From Anaerolineales bacterium UBA3499 (GTDB taxonomy: Bacteria > Chloroflexota > Anaerolineae > Anaerolineales > UBA11657), in assembly GCA_002377585.1 (NCBI GenBank), contig DFQC01000041.1, positions 1 through 26,814 of the forward strand: 26,814 bases of DNA, written 5' to 3'. The position numbers and the translations under genes were made by a program. Under the pieces are notes generated by a model that made no database searches, was not told where the DNA came from, and was given only the letters and a program-made list of their open reading frames with translations. Positions 7,991 through 15,790 of this stretch are shown here, one piece after another; the stretch's first letter is position 1; each line of letters starts with the position of its first letter.

Positions 7991-9046
7991 TTATTCATAT
8001 TCTGGTATTGTCTCACTCAAGTCATACTTTGCACGCCACTCTTCATCAGCACAATAGATTCGAAAAACAAGATGCATGGTATTTAAAGCATCAATGGATG
8101 AACCATACTTAATTGGTTTCCCATGTACAACTGCATCAGCAAACTCAGCTATTTCATCCCGCCAAGAATTATCTTGACTATAGTTAGTAACAACTTCACG
8201 CGGCTCTCCTCTATCATCATCACCAGAATAAACTACTGACATTGTTTCGGCACCATAGCTTTTTGATCCAGACAGAATCCCAGACAATATTATCATTCCC
8301 TGAGCTAATGTTATTTCCAAACGAAATCGATGGCGCCATTCGGTAGCTGAAGAATGTAACATTGCTACTATCCCATCATCGGTACGCATCAAAGCATAGG
8401 CATTATCCTCAACATCGTGTTTCCAATAACTATTGGAAACAACACTGTAGACGTCAGAAAATTCTCCTGCAAATAGTCGCATCATATCTACCATATGGAT
8501 GCCTTGATCTAATAAAATGCCTCCACCAGCTAAAGTACGTTTCGTCCGCCATTGAGAAGATTGGGAATCGAAACTCAGCAATTTAGATTTTCCATACACT
8601 CCTCTCATATTAATTATTCGTCCTAGCTTCTGTTCTCTCACAATATCAAAAGCATCTCGAACGGAATCATGGTAACGATGATTGAAACCGTACTTAAGCG
8701 TAAGATCAGGATGTCTCCTTTCACATTCAATGACCTTAGCAATGTCGCTTAAGTCACGACCAGGTGGCTTTTCACAAAACACATGAACTCCCTGACTTAG
8801 ACCTGATATGGTCACTTCAGGTGCTATATCATTAGTCATGCAAACAAACAAAACGTCAATATCTTCGGACAACAAATCCTCATAGTTAGTGTAATATCTC
8901 ACACCATCCTTCGGAGCATCATTGTCAAGAAAGGTCCTGTCGCACACAGCAATAGTCTGTAAACTGTGGTGCTGGTCGATAAATAACCGCCGACGCTTCC
9001 CAACCACTCCATATCCCGCTATCCCGACCTTTAATTTGTTTACCAT
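7991..9046 (-). CDS. Gfo/Idh/MocA-family NAD(P)-dependent oxidoreductase (1)
   Basis: 351 residues from ATG 9046, with GGAAAG 4 bases before the start. The N-terminal Rossmann domain has GYGVVG at 11-16 and the cofactor/substrate motif CEKPPGR at 91-97. The second, beta-sheet domain carries GGGILLDQGIHMVDMM at 174-189, with His184 in the position usually considered catalytic in this family. Members oxidise or reduce hydroxyl groups of sugars, nucleotide sugars or cyclitols. The gene is 9 bases before the KdsB-like gene and 86 bases after the FkbM gene. A second member of the same family is at 13750-14850 but the two share only family-level motifs, so a recent duplication is unlikely. It probably modifies the sugar acid handled by the KdsB-like enzyme (inference). 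Confidence 0.9.
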   Translation of the reverse strand: MVNKLKVGIAGYGVVGKRRRLFIDQHHSLQTIAVCDRTFLDNDAPKDGVRYYTNYEDLLSEDIDVLFVCMTNDIAPEVTISGLSQGVHVFCEKPPGRDLSDIAKVIECERRHPDLTLKYGFNHRYHDSVRDAFDIVREQKLGRIINMRGVYGKSKLLSFDSQSSQWRTKRTLAGGGILLDQGIHMVDMMRLFAGEFSDVYSVVSNSYWKHDVEDNAYALMRTDDGIVAMLHSSATEWRHRFRLEITLAQGMIILSGILSGSKSYGAETMSVVYSGDDDRGEPREVVTNYSQDNSWRDEIAEFADAVVHGKPIKYGSSIDALNTMHLVFRIYCADEEWRAKYDLSETIPEYE

Positions 9047-9132
9047 ATTGCTTTCCAGAAGAATATTAATTGACGATAGTATCTGACTACTACACTCTAA
9101 TACAATGATTCCAAGATATTTGAAAAGACGAG

Positions 9133-9987
9133 CTACAAGCCTCGTACAAAAATACTGTTCACAGAGTTCTCGAAATTAGTGCCTTTTAGAGAAGCACTGG
9201 AATGCAATTCGAAATCTTTTACTTGCACAAAATCTTCTTCTACTAATTTTTGCACAATAGGACTGCGCGCAATATCATCACTAGAAACCTCTACCAATAC
9301 CGACTTCAGGCGTCTATCTGATAAAGTTTGTGAACCCCCTGATATAATCTTTTCCTCAAGTCCATCCACATCAATCTTTATATGATCGGGAAAATCGAGA
9401 CCCCATTCTTGCCACAAGTGATCTAGTGATACACCCATCATCCCTTGCACATGGAATGGTTGGAAAGATTCATTACGATAATCTTCTGCCACTCCAAAAC
9501 TATGTAAAGCAGAACCGGCAGTTAGATTATGATCAACAGTAACTTCTTCAAAATTGTTAGGGTGCAAATAAAACTTATCAAAGTTAACCTCATCGGTTAA
9601 TGCTAAACAACAAGGTACAATTTTTCCCGTCAGTTTATTAAGATGTATGTTTACATTCAACTTCGCATAATTAAGCGCTTCCGGCTCAAACGCAAATATT
9701 TTACAGTTTCCCTCTAAATGTTTCGCTGCAAATAAAGAGTACAAACCAATATTAGCTCCTACATCATATATTACATCGCCATGGGTAAAATAACGTTCAA
9801 TCCAGTCTAGGGTCTCAGGCTCTTTAGAGATATAGGTTATAGCTCTATACTGTTCAATGTTTGAATCAACATCAAGTAAGATAATATGATTTCTAACATT
9901 ACACGAATATATCTTGGAAAGACTGATGACGCGCTTCGCTACGTTGACAACAATTCTCTTAAGTACTCTAAATATCCTATCTAACAA
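9133..9987 (-). CDS. FkbM-family SAM-dependent methyltransferase
   Basis: 284 residues. Seen: DVGANIGLYS at 75-84 (SAM-binding motif I), FAFEPEA at 98-104 and HIKIDVDGLEEKII at 202-215, the KxDxDG-E motif typical of FkbM O-methyltransferases. The first about 35 residues are basic/hydrophobic and family-variable. FkbM enzymes methylate hydroxyl groups of polyketides, glycolipids and surface glycans. The start is a TTG at 9987: a very good ribosome site, AGGGAG, sits 7 bases before it and no ATG/GTG competes. A 96-base gap separates it from the upstream methyltransferase gene, one of the longer gaps here. Acceptor unknown; likely one sugar of the final glycan. Confidence 0.92.
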   Translation of the reverse strand: MLDRIFRVLKRIVVNVAKRVISLSKIYSCNVRNHIILLDVDSNIEQYRAITYISKEPETLDWIERYFTHGDVIYDVGANIGLYSLFAAKHLEGNCKIFAFEPEALNYAKLNVNIHLNKLTGKIVPCCLALTDEVNFDKFYLHPNNFEEVTVDHNLTAGSALHSFGVAEDYRNESFQPFHVQGMMGVSLDHLWQEWGLDFPDHIKIDVDGLEEKIISGGSQTLSDRRLKSVLVEVSSDDIARSPIVQKLVEEDFVQVKDFELHSSASLKGTNFENSVNSIFVRGL

Positions 9988-9994
9988 TTGAACA

Positions 9995-10000
9995 CTCCCT
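9995..10000 (-). promoter_or_regulatory. Strong Shine-Dalgarno AGGGAG for a TTG start
   Basis: AGGGAG on the minus strand, 7 bases before the TTG at 9987. It is among the best ribosome sites in the window and fixes the FkbM gene start at a TTG codon. Confidence 0.7.
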
Positions 10001-10046
10001 ATTCGATTAATGTAGTACCAACTAGTAAACTAAAAGACAAGTATGT

Positions 10047-10076
10047 GTCATATAGATATATATTGTGATTAATCAA
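10047..10076 (-). promoter_or_regulatory. Possible weak internal promoter upstream of the FkbM gene
   Basis: In the 96-base gap, the minus strand reads TTGATT, an 18-base AT-rich spacer, then TATGAC. Each box matches 4 of 6 sigma-70 consensus bases. The -35 box is part of a 10-base perfect palindrome, TGATTAATCA, at 10066-10075. In AT-rich DNA such matches arise by chance, so this is only a candidate. Confidence 0.18.
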
Positions 10077-10083
10077 TGTTGTT

Positions 10084-11085
10084 TCAGTCCACTCGTTCAG
10101 CTACAACACGAACATGAGAGGAAAGCAAGTGTTTCTGTAAGAATCTCTGGAAATCTTCGTTAGTCTGCCCATTGTCTTTAGACATCAATATATTCACAAA
10201 ACGAGATCTTTCTATGCCTTCATTCTGCTGATAAGCATTTAGAACTATATCTAAATCTAACTTGCCAGGTGTTTCGATCTTTAACACTCGGTAACCACCT
10301 CTTTGCATAAGACATCTTATGCCATCAACTGACATGATATTAAGATGATGAGGAGGTGTTAGACTCTTGCTGTTTTCCCACAAAATCTGTATATCGAAGC
10401 CTGTAACCGTCAGAGTAGTCAAAAGCAACCGACCGCCTATGCCAAGTCCATTCCGAATACTTGCCAAAAATTTACAAGGATTATATACATGCTCCAAAAC
10501 CTCAAAGCATGTTGCTACATGAGCATTCACATCATTTGGCTGCAAGTCTTCAGCAGATTTGTTTATAATTTCAAACCCCCGCTGAATACACATAGAAGCA
10601 AAATCTTTATTTGGTTCTATTCCAACAACTCGAGTGAATCTACCCGTGGCTTGCGCTTCATCAAGCAACATACCATATCCGCTACCTACATCGACCAAAA
10701 CCAGATTGGAACTATTATCATGATTTTGCTCACTAATCTTTAGAGCTAATTGAGCCCTGGGTTGAAACATCAATTTACGGCGTGCTTTAACTGTTTTATG
10801 ATAAAAATGACTTGCCCAAAATTCAACGGATTTAGACGTTTGGTAAAAACTTTCTAACTGCAAAATATTCGGTCGCGGTGAGCAATAAAGCGAGTCGCAG
10901 TTTGTACAAATCAAATAACGAAATCCATATTTGATAAGTCCTTCTTCTGAATCATTACTATCACATGCAGGACAACTGACTTCTACAAATGCTGTCTTGT
11001 CACTGAAAAAAGACTCAATATCGCTAATCGAGAGTTCTATAAATTTATTAAAAAGATCAAGAGGTCGTATATCGGCCTCTTTCAT
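10084..11085 (-). CDS. Class I SAM methyltransferase with N-terminal zinc-binding motif (1)
   Basis: 333 residues from ATG 11085. An N-terminal module carries two Cys-x2-Cys pairs (Cys38/Cys41 and Cys60/Cys63), expected to bind zinc. The methyltransferase domain follows: VDVGSGYG at 131-138 (motif I), GIEP at 155-158 and CFEVLEHVYNP at about 192-202. This is a Methyltransf_23-type protein. C-methyltransferases of deoxysugar pathways also combine a zinc motif with this domain, but they are about 400 residues with an extra C-terminal domain that is absent here. O-, N- or C-methylation of a sugar are all possible. It is 2 bases after the classical SDR gene. A similar zinc/methyltransferase protein lies at 11863-12762. 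Confidence 0.85.
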   Translation of the reverse strand: MKEADIRPLDLFNKFIELSISDIESFFSDKTAFVEVSCPACDSNDSEEGLIKYGFRYLICTNCDSLYCSPRPNILQLESFYQTSKSVEFWASHFYHKTVKARRKLMFQPRAQLALKISEQNHDNSSNLVLVDVGSGYGMLLDEAQATGRFTRVVGIEPNKDFASMCIQRGFEIINKSAEDLQPNDVNAHVATCFEVLEHVYNPCKFLASIRNGLGIGGRLLLTTLTVTGFDIQILWENSKSLTPPHHLNIMSVDGIRCLMQRGGYRVLKIETPGKLDLDIVLNAYQQNEGIERSRFVNILMSKDNGQTNEDFQRFLQKHLLSSHVRVVAERVD

Positions 11086-11087
11086 AG

Positions 11088-11837
11088 CTATTCTCCCCCT
11101 GCTACCGGCACAATTGCACCAGTCATGTAAGTGTTGAGAGGAGATACAAGAAATGCTACAACTTCTGCAATCTCGCTAGGTTCCGCTGCCCTACCTATAG
11201 GAATCAATGACTCTCTTGCGGAAAGATCATCCCGCCCAATACGCTGTTGTGCGGAAGTTTTTGTTACTCCTGCACGTATCACATTTACTAGAACGCCCGA
11301 AGTAGATGCGTGCTTAGACAATGCCAACATTCCGGCTTCAAGAGCAGCTTTAGAAGCCATATAGTGTGCCATCTGTGGTGAACCTGAATATTTGACTGCA
11401 ATACTACTTATGCTTGCTATACGCCCATAACCTTCATGATTCATCTTCTGCAAAACCTTCTGCGCCAATAGAAATGGGGCAATAAAATTGACCTGCATTG
11501 CTTTGATTAAATCTTTTTCAGATATATCATGTATAGATTCCACCGGCTCAATTAATGCAGCATTATTTATGAGGATGTCAATCTTATTTTTCCACGACCA
11601 CACATCATCGAACAATTCTTGAACACTGTGTGTATCTGTAAAATCTGCCCGTGCCAAGTAACATATATTGTCGCCATATAAGTTTTGCAATTGAAGCACT
11701 CTTTCTTCACTGTTATGATAATGAAGAGCAACCCTTGCACCAGCTTGTATCAACCGCTCCACAACAGCATAACCAATTCCACCGCCAGCACCCGTAACTA
11801 AAGCTGTTTTTCCCTTGAGAGATAATTCATTTTTCAT
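11088..11837 (-). CDS. Short-chain dehydrogenase/reductase (classical SDR)
   Basis: About 249 residues. All classical SDR signatures are present: TGAGGGIG at 15-22 (cofactor loop), NNAA at 91-94, the catalytic Ser region SISS at 142-145 and YMASK with Tyr159/Lys163. The C-terminal TGAIVPVAGGE resembles FabG-type enzymes. Such enzymes reduce keto groups or oxidise alcohols of sugars, acyl chains or small metabolites. I chose ATG 11837 because AAGG lies 9 bases upstream; the TTG at 11846 sits directly on that site. It lies between two zinc-motif methyltransferase genes. With the Gfo/Idh and KdsB-like genes downstream it may act on a sugar-acid precursor (inference); an analogy to PtmA of the Campylobacter ptm locus is possible but unverified. 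Confidence 0.9.
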   Translation of the reverse strand: MKNELSLKGKTALVTGAGGGIGYAVVERLIQAGARVALHYHNSEERVLQLQNLYGDNICYLARADFTDTHSVQELFDDVWSWKNKIDILINNAALIEPVESIHDISEKDLIKAMQVNFIAPFLLAQKVLQKMNHEGYGRIASISSIAVKYSGSPQMAHYMASKAALEAGMLALSKHASTSGVLVNVIRAGVTKTSAQQRIGRDDLSARESLIPIGRAAEPSEIAEVVAFLVSPLNTYMTGAIVPVAGGE

Positions 11838-11862
11838 AAATAACAACCTTATGTTTCAAAAA

Positions 11863-12762
11863 TCAGTCTATATCAGTCGCCACTGCAAACAAAGTATCAC
11901 ACAACCAATGTCTATTAAGCGCAGCTGAGTAAGAACTTTCTAATTCGGAGGAAAAGAAATCTGTATAACGTCCCATACCTCCTGGCCTACCTTCCATCAT
12001 CCAAACCATATGGTTAGAGAGGTCATAACGTTGTGCAGGAAATACATCGACTTCCAAACCTGAACGAACAATTACATCAGTCAATGTTTGTCGAGAAAAT
12101 ACATGATAATGGACTTTTTGCCAATAAAATGGTCCAAAATTAGGTATATCGTATCGTGACAGCAATACATCATCAACATTAGGCACCTCAATAAGTATCC
12201 TTCCACCCTTACGAAGTCTTGCTTGCAGTTGACTTAGGTACCCTACTGGATCACGCAAATGTTCAAGCACATAGTAAATAGCAATAACATCAAATTTTCT
12301 GTCATCTAGATCGTCTAAAGACTCTACAGTGTGAATGCCTCGTTTCAAAGCATAGTCTCTGTAAGCCATACTTGGCTCTACACCAACAACTGAACTAACA
12401 TAACCGGACAAATCATCCAAAAAGTAACCGGTAGAACTCCCAATTTCAAGTAGAGAATCATCGTTTGATAAGTAAGGACGTACAAGCGGTAAGCGACGCT
12501 CACCTTCAGCCTGATATGACCTAAAATGCGCCTCTGGACTCTCCCAGCCAGGACCAGAGCGACCCTCCATATAATCCTCAAATTCGGATACGTAGAAAGC
12601 ATTTTCTTCTTCTTCCGTCATTATCGGAAACAAATATACCAACTCACAATTTTGACATCGGTAAACTGCTGAGTCAGAATCGCCAGACACAGTTGAACTA
12701 ATCAACGTATGTTCAATTGAACCACATACCCTACATAAAATTGTGTTTGTATTTGCGCTCAT
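11863..12762 (-). CDS. Class I SAM methyltransferase with N-terminal zinc-binding motif (2)
   Basis: 299 residues from ATG 12762. The N-terminal module has Cys10/Cys13 and Cys36/Cys39 in two Cys-x2-Cys pairs. The methyltransferase domain shows LLEIGSSTGYF at 104-114, VVGVEPS at 125-131 and YYVLEHLRDP at about 158-167. It belongs to the same general type as the protein at 10084-11085 but is clearly different in sequence. It also lacks the extra C-terminal domain of sugar C-methyltransferases. It is 25 bases before the SDR gene and 43 bases after the epimerase gene. Probably it methylates a sugar hydroxyl or carbon in the cytoplasm; position and acceptor unknown. Confidence 0.85.
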   Translation of the reverse strand: MSANTNTILCRVCGSIEHTLISSTVSGDSDSAVYRCQNCELVYLFPIMTEEEENAFYVSEFEDYMEGRSGPGWESPEAHFRSYQAEGERRLPLVRPYLSNDDSLLEIGSSTGYFLDDLSGYVSSVVGVEPSMAYRDYALKRGIHTVESLDDLDDRKFDVIAIYYVLEHLRDPVGYLSQLQARLRKGGRILIEVPNVDDVLLSRYDIPNFGPFYWQKVHYHVFSRQTLTDVIVRSGLEVDVFPAQRYDLSNHMVWMMEGRPGGMGRYTDFFSSELESSYSAALNRHWLCDTLFAVATDID

Positions 12763-12805
12763 CTAATTTGCCAACTTTGCTGAATTATTATTACTCTCTA
12801 AATAT

Positions 12806-13747
12806 TCAACCTTGATCATTGTACTCTGTACGAGCCCAGTCAACCATTAATCTCAACCCATCATCAAGACTAGTCTGTGGCTGCCACCCAAGATCATGCA
12901 CCGTATTACTTATGTCAGCATAAAGCCCAAACTGGTCAGACAAATTACCTTCCAGTTCACGAATTGGATAATCACTAGAAAGATTGAGTGCACTTATTAG
13001 GGAAGACAACAGATCCCTCACACTAGTTCCATGACCTGAGCCGACGTTATATGATTGCTTAGGTGTATGAGGCATATCTAATGCACTCACCCATGCATCT
13101 ACTACATCTTCAACATAAACAAAATCTCGGAAACGCTCTAGTGAACCAGTTACCGGCACTTCAACTCCGCGGAGCATGTAAGATAAGAAGATACTAACCA
13201 TACCCTGTTTAACATTACCCAAATCCTGACCCGGTCCATATACGCTAAACATACGAAAACAAGTCACATTCAAACCATCTACGCCAGCCAAACGCAGAAG
13301 ATGTTCGGATGTTAGCTTTGATACGCCGTAGTAAGACCTGGGTACACACAATTCATCCTCAGAAACTGGAGACTTATCAGAGTTACCATAAGCAACCATC
13401 GAACTAGCATACAAGAAGCGTGATATTCCCTGATCAATACACCAACGAGATAATAACAAGGTAGACATAGCATTAGTTTGTAAATCATATAAAGGGTTTG
13501 CAGCTGATAATGCTCCGGCAGATTGTGCAGCCAGATGACATACTGCATCATAATTTCCATTAGGTAGTTTTGTAATGAAATCAGTTTCTGAAAGGTCAAT
13601 TTCCATACAATTTGTGCCTGGTGGAACATTGTCACGATTACCACTAGAAAAATTATCGATTAATACAACTTCATGACCTAAATTTAACAAACGTTTAACC
13701 AAGTGCGACCCAATAAACCCGGCTCCGCCAGTCACTATAATTTTCAT
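12806..13747 (-). CDS. NAD-dependent epimerase/dehydratase (extended SDR, GalE/WbpP-like)
   Basis: 313 residues from ATG 13747. Seen: TGGAGFIGSH at 6-15, HLAAQS at 71-76, the Ser pair ASSM at 114-117 and the catalytic SYYGVSK with Tyr140/Lys144, then RMFSVYGPGQ and the RDFVYVEDVVDA substrate-region motif. This is the layout of UDP-hexose 4-epimerases and related nucleotide-sugar enzymes. It could supply an epimerised UDP-sugar or act as a 4,6-dehydratase. The Ser-x-Met at the active-site strand is epimerase-like rather than the Thr-Asp-Glu of RmlB-type dehydratases, so I favour an epimerase. It begins 2 bases after the stop of the Gfo/Idh gene, so the two are probably made together. Confidence 0.88.
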   Translation of the reverse strand: MKIIVTGGAGFIGSHLVKRLLNLGHEVVLIDNFSSGNRDNVPPGTNCMEIDLSETDFITKLPNGNYDAVCHLAAQSAGALSAANPLYDLQTNAMSTLLLSRWCIDQGISRFLYASSMVAYGNSDKSPVSEDELCVPRSYYGVSKLTSEHLLRLAGVDGLNVTCFRMFSVYGPGQDLGNVKQGMVSIFLSYMLRGVEVPVTGSLERFRDFVYVEDVVDAWVSALDMPHTPKQSYNVGSGHGTSVRDLLSSLISALNLSSDYPIRELEGNLSDQFGLYADISNTVHDLGWQPQTSLDDGLRLMVDWARTEYNDQG

Positions 13748-13749
13748 AA

Positions 13750-14850
13750 TTATTCTGGAAGCACTGTATATTCATCCGAAAGATCCTGATCTGGTTGACC
13801 AAGCTTTCTAGAGGTGACTTCCTCCTGCAAATATACTTCGCGATTGTCCTCAGCCGATCGGTAAATAGCATTCAACAATCTAATTGCACTGACCCCATCT
13901 TCGAAAGAAATCGGATGAGGTATCCCTTCCTTAATTTCAGCAACCACATCCTTTAGAAGTGGTATATGACCAGTGCCATACGCATGATTAAAATCTTCCG
14001 AATGTAATTCTGCAGCCTCTGGATCAGAGGTGTACATACTCAGCACATTGGCAGCAATTCCAGTGATAACTGACATTCCATGTTCGGAAAGGATTGAAAT
14101 AGATGCCTCTTCAAGTTGTTCTTCATATACAATGTCTGGACGAGCAGCAGTAGTGACCTCGATAGCTCCTAATGCACCACTTTCGAACTTTAGAATCGCC
14201 ACCGCTGTATCTTCCACTTCCACATCAACAAGTTGAGTTGCAATATTTGCTACCACAGATTTAACATCTCCCAGCAAATATTGCAATAAATCAAGAAAAT
14301 GTATGCCTTGTGTCACCAATGTGCCCCCATCCATTGCCCAAGTTCCCCTCCAGGATGAAAGATTATAGTATCTCTGGGGTCTACACCATCTCTGCCGCAC
14401 AGTTCCCAATGCAACTTTGCCCAACTTTCCAGACATTAAATCAGCACGCACTTTACGAACAGCCTTATTGTATCTATTCTGATATATCGGAAATATCTTT
14501 ACACCAGCATTATCAGCTGCAATCTTCATTCTTTCCAAATCGTCCCAGGCTAATGCCAAAGGCTTTTCGACCACCACATGTTTGCTGTAACGATTAATAA
14601 CATCAATAGCATGAGAAGGGTGCATACCATTTGGAGTAAGAATGCACACAACATCAATGTTTTCCTGTTGAAGCATAGTATGATAATTGGAATACACTGG
14701 AACACCATATTTTTCCTGAAATTCCTGGCGTCTCTCAGGCAAAAGATCGCATACGGCGGTCAATTCAGCATCTGACATTTTAGTGATAGGGTCAGCATGA
14801 AAATTAGCGATGCGACCACAACCAATGATTGCAAATCGAACAGGTGTCAT
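13750..14850 (-). CDS. Gfo/Idh/MocA-family NAD(P)-dependent oxidoreductase (2)
   Basis: About 366 residues. Seen: IIGCGRIA at 8-15 (Rossmann loop), VVVEKPLAL at 92-100 and GGTLVTQGIHFLDLLQ at 175-190. The closest functional analogues are nucleotide-sugar 3-dehydrogenases of the WlbA/WbpB type, which make a 3-keto sugar for a DegT aminotransferase; a DegT gene is present at 21051. That pairing is inference. I start at ATG 14850, preceded by AGGA at about 11 bases and lying 13 bases after the upstream stop; a TTG at 14880 would add ten Asn/Lys-rich residues and overlap the upstream gene. It is followed within 2 bases by the epimerase gene. Confidence 0.88.
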   Translation of the reverse strand: MTPVRFAIIGCGRIANFHADPITKMSDAELTAVCDLLPERRQEFQEKYGVPVYSNYHTMLQQENIDVVCILTPNGMHPSHAIDVINRYSKHVVVEKPLALAWDDLERMKIAADNAGVKIFPIYQNRYNKAVRKVRADLMSGKLGKVALGTVRQRWCRPQRYYNLSSWRGTWAMDGGTLVTQGIHFLDLLQYLLGDVKSVVANIATQLVDVEVEDTAVAILKFESGALGAIEVTTAARPDIVYEEQLEEASISILSEHGMSVITGIAANVLSMYTSDPEAAELHSEDFNHAYGTGHIPLLKDVVAEIKEGIPHPISFEDGVSAIRLLNAIYRSAEDNREVYLQEEVTSRKLGQPDQDLSDEYTVLPE

Positions 14851-14863
14851 TCTTGCATTTTTC

Positions 14864-15790
14864 CTATTTTTGTTTATCAAGTGACTCTAAGAGATTCTCT
14901 ACAGATTCTATTTCCATTGCCAACTTTGCATCTTTGGCATATGAGCCAAGATGTGGTGTCAGAACAACATTCTCAATCTCAGTAAGTGGGCCAGTATAAG
15001 GTTCCTGACTGTAAACATCTAGAGCTGCACCTTTCAGAGTTTCATTCTTCAATGCTGTAACTAGTGCATCCTCATCAACTATACCACCCCGAGCCATGTT
15101 CACCAACATCGAACCCGGACGCATAGAGGCTAATTCCTTTGCTCCAATTAGAGTAGTATTATCATCTAAACTAGACACATGTATGCACAATATCTCACTC
15201 TCTAAAAGCAAATCGTTGAAATCAACCAACCGCACATTGTACTTGTCTGACCAATCCACATCTGGCACCAAATCGTGACCTAAAACTGTACAACCCATAG
15301 CAATCATAAGTTGTGCAACCTCCCTACCAATACGACCGAGACCCAATATGCCTAATACCCGCCCTTGAATCAGTTGACCAATCTCTTTGCGCCAGATTCC
15401 CTGACGCATATTTCTGTCAGCCATTGGAATGTTTCTTAGCAATGCCATAACCATAGCCAAAGTCAGCTCTGCAGCAGCACGGGTCGGTCCATAAGGAGTA
15501 CTTCTTACCACGATCCCTTTCTGCTTAGCAGCTTCTAAGTCGATGTTATCCACTCCACTACCAAGACGACTCACAACACGTAAATTCGGAAAACAGGACA
15601 AAGTATCTGCATCTAACTTTTCTAATCCGGCAATTATGCCAACACAATCACTACCAAGCGAAATAACTTCTTCGCGACTTAAACGCCTCTTCTTGGAATT
15701 GAATTGTATGTCCAAACCACTTGCTTGAAGTAATTGCAATGGTTCAGATCCACATTCACCAAATGATGAAGGAGTAACAAGAATTCTCAT
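14864..15790 (-). CDS. D-2-hydroxyacid dehydrogenase (phosphoglycerate-dehydrogenase-like)
   Basis: 308 residues from ATG 15790, in an ATGA overlap with the PseG-like gene. Seen: SRLGSGVDNID at 74-84, the NAD-binding GLGRIG at 150-155, and the catalytic trio Arg234 (in NMARGG), Glu263 (in SQEP) and His280 (in TPHLGSY). It has no C-terminal ACT or regulatory domain, unlike many serine-pathway SerA enzymes, so it is the short form. It interconverts a 2-hydroxy acid and a 2-keto acid. In this locus a likely inferred job is making or consuming a small hydroxy/keto acid used as an acyl group, with the ATP-grasp ligase nearby, rather than serine synthesis. No direct evidence for the substrate. Confidence 0.9.
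   Translation of the reverse strand: MRILVTPSSFGECGSEPLQLLQASGLDIQFNSKKRRLSREEVISLGSDCVGIIAGLEKLDADTLSCFPNLRVVSRLGSGVDNIDLEAAKQKGIVVRSTPYGPTRAAAELTLAMVMALLRNIPMADRNMRQGIWRKEIGQLIQGRVLGILGLGRIGREVAQLMIAMGCTVLGHDLVPDVDWSDKYNVRLVDFNDLLLESEILCIHVSSLDDNTTLIGAKELASMRPGSMLVNMARGGIVDEDALVTALKNETLKGAALDVYSQEPYTGPLTEIENVVLTPHLGSYAKDAKLAMEIESVENLLESLDKQK

Noticed and set aside
7991..14850. Recent duplication explaining the two Gfo/Idh/MocA genes or the two zinc-motif methyltransferases
   Set aside because: Each pair shares only family motifs; sequences between motifs differ clearly, so they are separate family members.
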